From Plazaster borealis (taxonomy: Eukaryota; Echinodermata; Asteroidea; Forcipulatida; Labidiasteridae): a stretch of DNA of 64,000 nt. The DNA is taken from contig CM037476.1 in the NCBI GenBank assembly GCA_021014325.1, positions 16,838,827 to 16,902,826 on the forward strand. Direction: 5' to 3'. Below the pieces are notes generated by a model. That model saw only the letters and a list, made by a program, of their open reading frames with translations, did no database searches and was not told where the DNA came from. Below, piece by piece: positions 11,309 through 21,872 of this stretch (positions are counted from its first letter, which is position 1; each line of letters begins with the position of its first letter). The translations under genes and the position numbers were made by a program.

Positions 11309-12272
11309 TCAGTGACAGCATGATGATCTTAAGTTGTGCAGTGCTTGTTTAAACTCCCTGTTCCTCCAGTAGTAGATGATGCAATTCAACCAACTGTTGC
11401 TGGTGAATAGAGTAAAGGCAATTGTATACAAACTTACTGGTGTTGTGATATTTCTTAATGATAATGATGTTGTGATAATTACTGGAGTCCAGCAGATGCA
11501 AGCAGTGCCGGTTATAATGACCACAGTGGTAGCAGACTTTGTACTGATCGTTCCTGGAACATTCTGTCCCCCTTCAATGTTACCGATGACATTCTGAGCA
11601 GCAATAAGTCGTGCCTGACGTCGAGCAACTTTCATAATATACGCATAAAGTATGAGGATTATTCCAAGTGAAACTCCAACAGTTGAAACGATTTTATACA
11701 GATTGATATTGTGTAGCGTTACACAAAGAAGTATGTGTTTTTCCTTCATCATTTCAAATTCTGTGTTAGAAAGGCAATACAAGGCAGAGTATAGTATTAT
11801 GGTCAAACTCCATACCAGTGTGATCATGACCTTTGATCTTTTTAGTGTCATCAGCCTCGGATAATGCAGTGAATAGGTGATGGCTAAGAATCGATCAATT
11901 GTCAACAAAACCATTGATAGTGAATTTATTGTAATTAATATCATTAGTAAATATGGTATGATCTTGCAGAAAGTACCACTGATTATCCATGAAGTGGATA
12001 TGAAATAATACAGATAAAGAATTCCGTAGAAAATTCCTGGTGCAGAGGTCAGAAAGTGTGAGGGACATCATAAACAGCTTGGTGGTTTCTTGGATGCCTC
12101 TGACACGACGTAAAACCACAAGGCATACTGAATTCAAAACCACAATCAGAGCTACATGTATTGTTAGAACATAAAACACAACTGTAAAAATGCAGAATGC
12201 TTCTTGACAATTCTTGAACACTCCTGAGTGGTTTGAAGTAAATTGTGACGAATTGGATCCGTTTCCATCCAT
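11309..12272 (-). pseudogene. GPCR-2, full-length receptor with one frameshift
   Basis: This is a class B copy of the array. From MDGNGSNSSQF at 12272 the frame is intact through TM1 and TM2 (SLTLSDLC). It is then shifted by one extra base near 12032-12035 (AAAATTCC where GPCR-7 has AAAATCC). Reading resumes in another frame through TM3 (SLSMVLLTIDRFLAI) to the C-terminal SSCCH. A 6-bp in-frame insertion, TACATGTA replacing TA at 12153, adds two residues in TM1. Apart from the single shift it is close to the intact copy at 38028-38984, so inactivation is recent or a sequencing error is possible. Confidence 0.88.
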
Positions 12273-12429
12273 GATATTACAGAGGAGATTGTCCAAAATC
12301 AATTTTTTTAGATGGCTTTTTGATTCTTGAACTCCAGGGAATTCTTGGTACAGATTGATGGTTTCTTGGGTGCCTCTGATGAGCGCAAAAAACACATGAA
12401 GCTTTCTGAGTTTTTATGTGTAGAAATGC

Positions 12430-12620
12430 AAATAGAATTACTGTTAGAAACAGCAGTTCAATGCTAAAAATGCAAAATGCGTCTTGTACAATCTAAGAAC
12501 ACATTTCTGAGTCGTTAGAAGTAAATTCTGACAAATCTGAACGTTTTCCTTGTATGATATCATAAAGGAAAATCTCCTGCATCTATATCCCAGATGTCTT
12601 ACATGTAGAACTGAACTCAG
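12430..12620 (-). pseudogene. Receptor N-terminal remnant upstream of GPCR-2
   Basis: This is a degenerate second copy of the receptor start region (CDI-MDGN...SSYSVVFxDC...). It lies just upstream of the functional-type start, as in the units at 19.3, 39.2, 43.7 and 59.6 kb. It has no open frame through TM1. Confidence 0.55.
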
Positions 12621-12659
12621 GAATTCCTCAGTAAATCCTGGTGTAGAGAGCAGCAATAG

Positions 12660-14160
12660 ATGAGTATCATTATGAGCAGCTTATTTTGGATATATCCCTT
12701 ATGCAGTGAAGAATTAATCTTTACTTGTCAAAACAGTAGTTAGAATCCATGTACTGCAAACAACTACAGTGGTAAAAATGTAATCTTGAAAATCTGTCAA
12801 GTCCAATGCACCAGTTATCAGGAAATAAAATCCTAGAAAACTCTTGAGATGTGTCTGAATTGATAACATCTACTGGTCTCAGTGTGCAACATCTTGAAGT
12901 GAGCTCCCCTAACCTATAAATGATGTGGGTGTCTACACTCAACAAATCAATATGCCTGAACTATTTGAAGTCAAAACGGCAAGTAAGTTAATTTCTAGCC
13001 ATGCCTAGTTAATTTAATAGCAGTTTCTCGGTTTACTCGGTAATGGTCAAGTAGAAAGCTCAGCCAGGGAAAAATGGGTCTCTTGTTGAAAAGAAACATC
13101 AATTGAGCATGTTTCAAGGTTTACAAATCAAAGAGAACTTCAGTGTCAGGCTGTCGCTAATTGTCTTGTTGAATGCAAAGTCAGGAAAATAGTAAATTTT
13201 AAATTGTTTGCTTTAATACTATCTTGTGTACATTGACACCAATCAGAAATGAAATAAACCATGTCTTTAACGTTGATGTATTGTTATTGAGATTTTTAGT
13301 AATAACTTTTTCAATAATTGCATTACACCCGGTTCACACAGGCGCTCCAGAGTCGCGCCGAACCAAATAGATTAAGAGCGACTCTAGGTCCACTAAAGTA
13401 AATCATATATTCAGCAAGTTTTGAGGTGTACAAGTCTAATTTTATTACCAGGCTGCCGCTTAATGTCTGGTTGAATGCAAAGTCAGGAAAATAGTCAGGT
13501 TTAAATTTTTTGTGCTACATATAATACTATCTTGTGTACATTTACACAAATCAGAAATGAAATAAACCATGTCTTTTACCTGAATGCTATTGAGATTTTA
13601 AGTAATAACATTTACAATAATTGCATTAGTCCTGCCAGATGTCTTAGAACTGAACTCAGGAATTTCTCAGTAGATCCTGGTGTAGAGAGCAGCAATAGAT
13701 GAGTATCATTATGAGCAGCTTATTTTATTTGTTTTTTGGATATCCCTTATGCAGTGAAGAACTTATATTTACCAATTAGTACAATAAATAAGAATCCATG
13801 TACTGCAAACAACTATAACACTACAGTAGTGAGTACGCATATTTTTCAAGTCCAATGCACCGGTTATCAGGAAAATAAATCCTAGAAAACTCTTTGAGAT
13901 GTGTCTGAATTGATAACATCTATCGGTCTCAGTGTGCAACATCTTGAAGTGAGCTCCCCTAACCTACATGTATAAATGATGTGGGTGTCTGCACTCAACA
14001 AATCAATATACCTGAACTGTTTGAAGTCAAAACGGAAAGTCAGTAAATTTCTAGCCATGCATATTAAATTCAATAGCAGCACCACTGTGACAGTAATTGT
14101 CAAGTGGAAAGCGCAGTCAGGAAATAAAGTGGTCAATTGCTGTACAAACGGCATCGGCTT
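12660..14160 (-). other. Two receptor leader regions in tandem
   Basis: Two copies of the conserved leader that precedes every receptor lie here: 12660-13000 and 13620-14160. Each contains, on the minus strand, TTTATAGGTTAGGGGAGCTC, then CTTCAAGATGTTGCACACTG, then GACACATCTCAAGAG, and a GTAAAG or GTAAAT donor-like site. Between them at 13010-13600 is AT-rich sequence that recurs at 19800-20100 and 39720-40330. The second leader has no receptor of its own; the same two-leader arrangement is found at 39.3-40.9 kb. Confidence 0.6.
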
Positions 14161-14493
14161 TGGTTTACATACATCTTATGTTGTTCTGACGTTGATTAAC
14201 AAAAATCAAGAAATGAAGTCAACCTTGTTTGTATGCCACCATGTTTTAGGTGTGATTGGTTTTAAAAGGAAACAAATAGTTAATAGCCTGACGTTTCAAC
14301 CCTGGTTATAAAAGGTGCAGTTTTGATTATTTCAAAAGCAGATGAACTCACTGAGGGGCTACTACCAAATATACAATTCTTGTCCATCTACCTATAAAGA
14401 CTTTTAACTTTCTGGTCCACCATCTTTAACTGAGATATGTAAATGAACATCTTTGTCATTCCAATTGAATTTACACAATATCAATGAATATAA

Positions 14494-15678
14494 TTAGGTG
14501 TTGGGGCCACAGCCCGAACAGCTATTGTTTTTGTTCAGGTTTTTTTTTTTTTTTTTTTCTTTTCTTCTTTTTCTTTTTCTCAGTAATGTTGTCTGCAAAG
14601 AATTACATAGTTGCAAAGCTTGTATCAATTTAAAACTTAACATGTAGTTAGACTATGCTAAAGTATTGTGACGTCATGATGACATCATTGGGTATGGAAT
14701 TATATTAAATCAAATTTTAATATTTTAAGTAAATCTTAATTCATTAAGTACTTAATGAATTCTTACAATTTATACATCATCAAAAAGGGCTTGGACAGCT
14801 GAATAAATGCTGCAGAACTATGACCCTTATTTGACCTAGTCTTCCGGTTCCAACCGGAAGTTAAAGTGAAAATTTTTCCAAAAAATCCTTATTTTTCTGC
14901 TCTGCAGTCAACAGTGCATGAAATGACAGTTGGTTTATGACCTATTCAAATATAAAAATGAGGACGTCATCGACCTTGTCAGTAATATATACAGAGACAG
15001 ATTTTAAAATGTTTTAATTTTCAAATTTAAAATTTGTCAACCCAAATTTCATCAGCATTATTTATTAGATAAAAAAGCTGAGTTGTAAAATTTGAAACAA
15101 AAATCAGCATTTGCATACTGAAGTCATTGTAGAAAGAAAGTGCCCTTTGTCTCACAATCGAAAAAGCACATTATACGGTGTCCCGGAAAGACCATTTGGT
15201 TTCATTGTCGCTGTTTTACTTCTTCAGTTTCTACTCTCAAAGAATTGTAGCATTGTGATGGTCACATAACCTGGAATCTTCCTTAGATACGAAGACCCTA
15301 ACAATTTGTTTGCTTCCAGTGTGACATCATGGATGACGTCATCAATAAGTTGAAAATGTTTAATTAATGCTGTTGTTTTAGCTCTATTTTCCAAATGAAA
15401 AGAAATTTGGATGTTTCCTTTGTAAGAAATAGTAGAATAGTAACCTCTACATGTATGATATCCAAAACCAATTTATGACATCAAATTCTAAAAGTGCTCT
15501 TTTTAAAAAGAGTTTTTCATTGTTAAGACAAAAATGGGTTGCAAGGCCAAATGGATGGTTCCCTTGATGGATACCTTTTGTATTGTGACATGTGATATTT
15601 ACAAACTTGTCTTACATTACTTTTCATACATTCAATCCCGAATACCTAGAGTTTGTGAAACAAACACTAAATATCTAG
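14494..15678 (+). mobile_element. Helitron-like element H2 (non-autonomous)
   Basis: It begins TTAGGTGTTGGGGC, with a GGGC/GCCC hairpin. A long T-rich run and CTTCTTTTTC follow, then a body with GACGTCATGATGACATCA and the palindrome CCGGTTCCAACCGG. It ends with the hairpin GAGTTTGT-GAA-ACAAACAC, 11 nt and CTAG before T. The 3' hairpin, CTAG terminus and A|T insertion fit Helitrons; the 5' TTAGG is not the canonical TC. It has no Rep/helicase ORF and is 1185 bp long. H4 at 41216-42337 is its duplicate. Confidence 0.7.
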
Positions 15679-15905
15679 TTTGTTTATTTACATTTATGGT
15701 CCTGCCAAATTTGTTAAAAGTGAAAAATTCTGCACAAGAAATCATTTACACGTAAACCCCTCAAGCCAATTTCTCTTCCATCAGTGTAAACTGCATGTCA
15801 TGAAAAGATCAATCAAAATATCCTTAAACTTTTCTTTCATAACAAAACTAGTTACAAAGAACTGTAAAATGCATGATAGAATTAGTGTCGGATTGTCTTC
15901 TAAAG

Positions 15906-16826
15906 TCAGTGACATCTTAAGTTGTGCAGTGCTTGTTTAAACTCCCTGTTCCTCCAGTAGTAGATGATGCAATTCAACCAACTGTTGCTGATGAATAGAG
16001 CAGCGACAATTACTGTAATACTTCTTGGTGCTGTGATATTTCCTAATGATAATGATGCCAAAATAGTTGTAGGAATCCAGCAGAGGCAAGCAGTGCCTGT
16101 TATAATGACCACAGTGTTAGCAGACTTTGTACTGATTGGCCCTGGAACATTCTGTCCCCCTTCAATGTTACCGATGATATTCTGAGCAGCAATGAGTCGT
16201 GCCTGACGTCGAGCAACTTTCAGAATGTGCGCATAAAGTATCAGGATTATTCCAAGTGAAACTGCAATAATTGCTATGTTCATATACTCCAAAACATTTT
16301 GTTGTGCCCTACAAAGAAGTTCAACTTCCAATTGGGTTATTAAAATACAATACAAGCCAAAGATTAGTATTATGGTCAAACTCCATACCAGTGTGATCAT
16401 GACCTTTGATCTTTTTAATGTCATCAGCCTCGGATAATGCAGTGAGTAGGTGATGGCTAAGAATCGATCAATGGTCAAAACAACCATTGATAATGCATTT
16501 ATTTGGACCAATGTTGCTGTTACACAAGGCAAGATAAAACAGACAAAAATGACACTCTCTGGAGGGGATATGAAAAGATACAGATTAGAAATTCCACTGA
16601 AAATTCCAATGCAGAGGTCAGAAAGTGTGAGTGACATCATAAACATCTTGGTGGTTTCTTGGATGCCTCTGACACGACGTAAAACCACAAGGCATGCTGA
16701 ATTCAAAACCACAATCAGAGCTATTGTTAGAACATAAAACACAACTGAAAAATTGCAGATTGCGTTTTGACAACTTGTTTCTGGGTTCGAAGCAAATTGT
16801 GACAAGTTTGATCCATTTCCATCCAT
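15906..16826 (-). CDS. GPCR-3, intact class A (rhodopsin-type) receptor
   Basis: A 306-residue seven-helix receptor from MDGNGSN. The N-terminus has sequons N4-G-S and N7-L-S. Helices: TM1 about 26-50 (N42 = 1.50), TM2 61-84 with LTLSD (D70 = 2.50), TM3 94-121 with C96 (3.25) and DRF at 120-122, TM4 with W148, ECL2 C172, TM5 181-206, TM6 with C249-W250-I-P252, TM7 with N285-C-I-I-Y289. C96 is exactly 25 residues before R121, as expected for the conserved disulfide cysteine. Pro 7.50 is Cys. The C-tail is short (LRCH). The frame is open further upstream to 16925, and splicing from a leader exon (17003/16906) would extend it in frame to about 422 residues. I prefer MDGNGSN because it is conserved in all units. 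The ligand is unknown; it may be chemosensory. Confidence 0.92.
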   Translation of the reverse strand: MDGNGSNLSQFASNPETSCQNAICNFSVVFYVLTIALIVVLNSACLVVLRRVRGIQETTKMFMMSLTLSDLCIGIFSGISNLYLFISPPESVIFVCFILPCVTATLVQINALSMVVLTIDRFLAITYSLHYPRLMTLKRSKVMITLVWSLTIILIFGLYCILITQLEVELLCRAQQNVLEYMNIAIIAVSLGIILILYAHILKVARRQARLIAAQNIIGNIEGGQNVPGPISTKSANTVVIITGTACLCWIPTTILASLSLGNITAPRSITVIVAALFISNSWLNCIIYYWRNREFKQALHNLRCH

Positions 16827-16926
16827 GATGTCACAGACAGAGGAAAATCTCCTATATCTATATCCTAGATGTCTTAGAACTGAACTCAGGAATTCCTCAG
16901 TAAATCCTGGTGTAGAGAGCAGCAAT

Positions 16927-17290
16927 AGATGAGTATCATTATGAGCAGCTTATTTTATTTGTTTCTTGGATATCCCTTATGCAGTGAAGAACTAATCTTT
17001 ACCAATAAGAACAACAATAAGAATCCATGTACAGCAAACAACTACAGTGGTGCAAATATTTCGTAGAAAGCCTTTTTCAAGTCCAATACACCAGTGTTCA
17101 GGAAAATAAATCCTAGAAAACTTTTGAGATGTGTCTGAATTGATGACATCTATCGGTCTCAGTGTGCAACATCTTGAAGTGAGCTCCCTTAACCTATAAA
17201 TGATGTGTGTGCCTACACTCAACCAGTAGATATTCCTCAGCCGTCTGAAGTCAAAACGGCAAGTCAGCAAATTTCAAGCCAGGCAAAGTA
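16927..17290 (-). promoter_or_regulatory. Leader of GPCR-3: TATA-like box, candidate exon 1 and 96-bp intron
   Basis: On the minus strand a TATA-like CATTTATAGG (17191-17201) is followed by GGAGCTCACTTCAAGATG and TTGCACACTGAGACCGATAG, repeated almost unchanged before every receptor. An open frame from 17270 ends in a hydrophobic run (TTVVVCCTWILIVVLIG) exactly at a G|GTAAAG donor (exon base 17003). An acceptor CTCTCTACACCAG lies at 16907. The 96-bp intron removed (16907-17002) would join the split codon G|GA in frame with the receptor. Whether exon 1 is translated or is 5' UTR is unknown. Confidence 0.5.
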
Positions 17291-18137
17291 AATGTAATAG
17301 CAGCACCACTGTGACAGTTATTGTCGAGTAGAAAGTGCAGTCAGGATATAAAGGGGTCAATTGTTGTGTGTAAACGATAACGGTTTTGGCTAACATACAT
17401 TTTATGTTGTTTTGCCTTTAATAAAAAATAAATTGAGAAATAAAGTAAACCATGGTTGATATGAACTGAGTGAGGGGCTTCACAAATAAACCATTTTTGT
17501 CCATCTTCCTATAAAGTCTTTGACTTTCTGGTCCACTATCTTTAACTGGGATAAGAACTTTTAGATCTTCGTCATTTCAATGGAAATTGCATAATATCTC
17601 GGTATACGAAGCCACAATACTTAAAAATGATTGAGATAAACCATGGCATTAGTTGTTGTTTGGAAATAGAGGTTAAGCTACACGTTATTGGGTAGCGCGT
17701 AGAGCAACGTGTTGTGCAGAAGTTTTATTTCTACAGTCCGGTGTAAGCTCAAATCAATAAGATACGTGTTGCGTGTTTTCCTACATTAGAAAGAGGGGTT
17801 CAAACTTCAAGTAATGAAGTTCCTTTGTCAGGGCGGACCACATGAAGAAGAAACAGTTTGTAAAATCATTTCCTTAAAATTCTTTTTATTATAGTGGAGA
17901 TTTATAACATTGTTTTTTAACCCATGCAATATCAATGAAAATATTTAATTGTGCTGAAAAATGTACAAGAAATCATTTACACCTAAACCCGTCAGGCCCA
18001 TTTCTCTTCCGTCAGTGTGAACTGCCTGTCATCAAATGCTCAATCAAAATATCCTAAAACTTTTCTTTTGTAACAAAACTAGTTTACAAAGAACTTTAAA
18101 ATGCATAATAAATTTAGTGTGGGATTGTCTTCTAAAG
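17290..18137. other. Intergenic spacer between GPCR-3 and GPCR-4
   Basis: No gene is seen. The whole spacer recurs nearly unchanged at 37150-38027 between GPCR-6 and GPCR-7 (shared words include CACGTTATTG, GTAGCGCGTAGAGCAACGTG and GGGCGGACCACATGAAGAAG), which documents segmental duplication. Confidence 0.65.
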
Positions 18138-19095
18138 TCAGTGACAGCATGATGATCTTAAGTTGTGCAGTGCTTGTTTAAACTCCCTGTTCCTCCAGTA
18201 GTAGATGATGCAATTCAACCAACTGTTGCTGATGAATAGAGTAAGGGCAATTGTAGAAATACTCGTTGGTGCTGTGATATTTCTTAATGATAATGATGCC
18301 AAGATAATTACAGGAATCCAGCAGAGGCAATCAGTGCCTGTTATAATGACCACAGTGGTAGCAGACTTTGTACTGATCGGCCCTTGAACATTCTGTCCCC
18401 CTGCAATGTTACCAATGATATTCTGAGCAGCAATGAGTCGTGCCTGACATTGAGCAACTCTCAGAATGTAGGCATAAAGTATGAGGATTATTCCAAGTGA
18501 AACTCCAACAGTTGTAATGATTTTATACAGATTGATATTGTCTTGCGTTAAACAAAGAAGGAAGTGTTGTTCCTTTATCATTTCAAATTCTGTGTTAGAA
18601 AGGCAATACCAGGCAGAGTATAGTATTATGGTCAAACTCCATACCAGTGTGATCATGACCTTTGATCTTTTTAGTGTCATCAGCCTCGGATAATGCAGTG
18701 AGTAGGTGATGGCTACGAATCGATCAATTGTCAAAACAACCATTGATAATGCATTTAATGTGATTAATGTTTTTTAATAAATATGGTAAAAACTTGCAGA
18801 AAGTACTACTGATTATCCATGAATAGGATATTAAATAATACAGATAAAGAATTCCATAGAAAATCCCGGTGCAGAGGTCAGAAAGTGTGAGAGACATCAT
18901 AAACAGCTTGGTGGTTTCTTTGATGCCTCTGACACGATGAAAAACCACAAGGCATACTGCATTCAAAACCACAATCAGAGTTATTGTTAGAACATAAAGC
19001 ACAAATGTAAAGATGCAGAATGGATCTTGACAACCCTTGAACACTCCTGAGTGGTTTGAAGTAAATTGTGATAAATTTGATCCGTTTCCATCCAT
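18138..19095 (-). pseudogene. GPCR-4, full-length receptor with one frameshift
   Basis: From MDGNGSNLSQF at 19095 the frame is intact through TM2 (LTLSDLCTGIF) and the TM3 cysteine (STFCKFLPYLL). It shifts at a T run near 18768-18774, where GPCR-8 is one base shorter. The second frame runs from MVVLTIDRFVAITYSLHY through TM6 CLCWIPVII and TM7 SNSWLNCIIYYW to the SSCCH end. The 5' part is most like GPCR-8 (43.5 kb) and the 3' flank most like GPCR-7 (38.0 kb), a mosaic expected from unequal crossing-over or gene conversion. Confidence 0.88.
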
Positions 19096-19229
19096 GATGT
19101 CACAAAGGAGATTGTCCAAAATCAATTTTTTGAAGGCTTTTAACTGTGATTCTGGAACTCCAGGGAATGCTTGGGACAGATTAATGGTTTCTTGGGTGCA
19201 GCTGATGAGCGTAAAAAACACATGAAGCT

Positions 19230-19830
19230 TATTGAGTTTTAATGTATAGAACCACAGTCAGAATTACTGTTTGAAACAGCAGTTCAATACTAAAAATGCC
19301 GAAACATGCGTATTGTACAATCTATGAACACTACTGAGTAGCTAGAAGTAACTTTTGGCCAGTCTGAACGGTTTCCATCTGTGATATCACAAAGGAAAAT
19401 CTCCTGCATCTTTATCCCAGATGTCTTAGAACTGAACTCAGGAATTCCACAGTCAATTCTGGTGTTGAGAGCAGCAATAGGATATCCCTTGTAGTGAAGA
19501 ACCAATCTTTACCAGTCAGAACAATAATAAGAATTCATGTACTGAAAAACAACTACAGTGGTACAAATATAGTCCTGAAAATCTGTCTAATCCAATGCAC
19601 CAGCTATCCAGAAAATATATCGTAGAAAACTCTTGAGATGTGTCTGAATTGATAACATCTATCAGTCTCAGTATGCAACATCTTGAAGTGAGCTCCCTTA
19701 ACCTATAAATGATGTGTGTTTCTACACTCAACAAATCAATATGCCTGAACCATCTGAAGTCAAAGGGGCGGGTCAGTAAATTTCTAGCCATGTCTAGTTA
19801 ATTTAATAGCAGTTTCTCGATTTACTCGGT
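19230..19830 (-). other. N-terminal remnant and leader of GPCR-4
   Basis: 19230-19400 is a degenerate repeat of the receptor N-terminus (CDITDGNRSDWPKVTSSYSV). 19480-19830 is the conserved leader with the TATA-like box near 19700 and a GTAAAGATTG donor-like site near 19513. The leader reading frame differs from that of GPCR-3 by indels. Confidence 0.6.
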
Positions 19831-20509
19831 AATGGTCAAGTAGAAAGCGCAGCCAGGGAAAAATGGATCTCTCAATGAAAAGAAACATCAATTGAGCATG
19901 TTTCAAGGTGTACAAATCTAAGAGAACTTCAGTGTCAGGCTGTCGCTAATTGTCTGGTTGAATGCAAAGTCAGGAAAATAGTCAGTTTTAAATTGTTTGC
20001 TCTAATACTATCTTGTGTACATTTACACCAATCAGAAATGAAGTTAACCATGTCTTTAACGTTGATGTAGATTTTTAGTAATAACTTTTTCAATAATTGC
20101 ATTACACCTAGTTCAGACAGGCGGTGCAGAGTTGCGCCGAGCCAAAAAGATTAGAAGCAACTCCCCCCAAATAAATTTTGGTTTCAGGCAGGAGAAGTAA
20201 ACATAACATTTACATTAGGTTCGGCTCATGACAAGATCGACGTCTGAAACCAAGCGATCCAGAGTCGTTCCGAACGACTGCAACAGTCGATCTTTCGACT
20301 TTAAGTGCTTCCAGTCTGAACCGGGTGTTATTCTCGCTCGGTAGTGCTTTCCCCCTTGATGAACTAGCAAAGTGATCAAAGCAAAAATTAAAGGAGAGCA
20401 GTATTGACAAATGGTTGAGACACAAAATGGTATGACCTTACTTGTGAACATTGGGGTCAATCCTTATGACAACATTAAACTAAAAGTATATGATTTGAAC
20501 TGACGCTAG
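19831..20509. other. AT-rich spacer, no gene
   Basis: 19831-20110 repeats sequence found at 13010-13320 and 39740-40040. 20240-20420 holds two overlapping frames without recognisable domains. Nothing else is seen. Confidence 0.5.
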
Positions 20510-20625
20510 CCTGGGCAAGTTTGATGGTCTACATGTAGTGCTAAAACATACAGTGCTCCTGAATTGGTAAAGGGCGTGTGTTCAAATCCAACCCGAGTAT
20601 TATGCCTTTTAAAACCTTTTTTTGT
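20510..20625 (+). repeat. tRNA-derived SINE head with TACATGTA in the A box
   Basis: The sequence GTTTGATGGTCT...AGTGCTAAAACAT and a B box GTGTTCAAATCC match the SINE at 60585-60700. Here TACATGTA (20530) replaces the TA of that copy, splitting the A box. Confidence 0.6.
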
Positions 20626-20639
20626 GTGTGTGTTTCTTG

Positions 20640-21060
20640 GATATCCCTTATGCAGTGAAGAACTCATCTTTCCCAGTCAAAACAGTAGTTAGAATCAATG
20701 TACTGCAAACAACTGCAGTGGTACAAATATAGTCTGGAAAATCTGTGTGGAGTCCAATGCACCAGTTATCCTGAAAATAAATCCTAGAAAACTCTTGAGA
20801 TGTGTCTGAATTGAAAACATCTATTGGTCTCAGTGTGCGATATCTTGAAGTGAGCTCCCTTAACTTATAAATGATGTGTGTGTCTACTCTCAACAAATCA
20901 ATATGCCTGAACCGTTTGAAGTAAAAAAAACGCCAAGTCTAAAATTTCTAGCCATGCATAGGAAATTCAATAGCAGCACAATGGTGACAGTAATTGTCGA
21001 GTAGAAAGTGGTCAATTGTTGTGTAAACGATAATGGTGTTCGTTTACATATATTATTTAT
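20640..21060 (-). other. Orphan receptor leader
   Basis: This is a complete copy of the leader (TTTATAAGTTAAGGGAGCTC, then TTCAAGATATCGCACACTG) with an open hydrophobic end, but no receptor follows before GPCR-4's own leader. The donor is mutated to GGGAAAG. The same segment lies at 44030-44300, upstream of GPCR-8. Confidence 0.6.
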
Positions 21061-21714
21061 GTTGTTCTGACATTGAACTAAACCCTACACATTACAACTA
21101 CCTCCCAGCATTGGAAGTACATGTAGTCCTGTGTCAGATACTGTGCGCTTTATAAGTGCTGTTGATTATTATTATTATTATTATTATACACATATTGAGT
21201 GCTATGGTTAAAACTACGACTCCCGAGGTGATCCTCGGCATGTTCTATTTTCCCGAGGCGAAGCCGAGTGAAAATAGTATGCTCCGGGAGTCACCGAGTG
21301 AGTCGTAGCTTTAACCGTAACACGAGAAAAAGCAGTCAATATTTGTTTTATAGCACCCCAAACCTAAATTGTGCCTAGAAGCTGCTGTTGCTATGGGTAC
21401 ATTGGTTGCTATGGGATAGTACATTGGTTGGTATGGGATAGTACATCGGTTGTTATGGGTATACTTGTTTGCTGCGTGTATAGCGCATCGTTTTCGCACG
21501 GTTTCTAGTAAAAATAAGACATATCATGTGAAGCTTTCTAAACCAATCAAAAGGCAGAATATTTGTAAGGGGTGTTATAATTGGCCCCCTCCTCCAGATT
21601 AATAACCTACATGTATTAAATGGTTTAATAATAAAATTTAGCAGTTGTTGTACACGTAGTACTCGTGCTCGGTACCGGTACTCGAATACTACTGGAGTAC
21701 CGTTTTGATGATAC
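21061..21714. other. Spacer with foldback element and 23-bp tandem repeat
   Basis: No gene is seen. 21205-21340 is a foldback (GGTTAAAACTACGACTC and its inverse). 21395-21465 has about three tandem copies of a 23-bp unit with GGTTGCTATGGGATAGTACA. 21655-21712 is rich in GTACTCG words. All of this recurs at 44450-44990. Confidence 0.55.
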
Positions 21715-21872
21715 TTCCTTCCTTCCTTCCTGTGAAGTGCAGCCTCGCATATGTGAGGATAAATGCACTGCGTCTTTGCGCATGCGTCCAAGAAAAATAA
21801 GCAGGACATGCTGTCGAGTGCGGAAATTTTTAGTGTAAACAAGTGCAAGTAAAAACTGTTGGATATGGAGAG

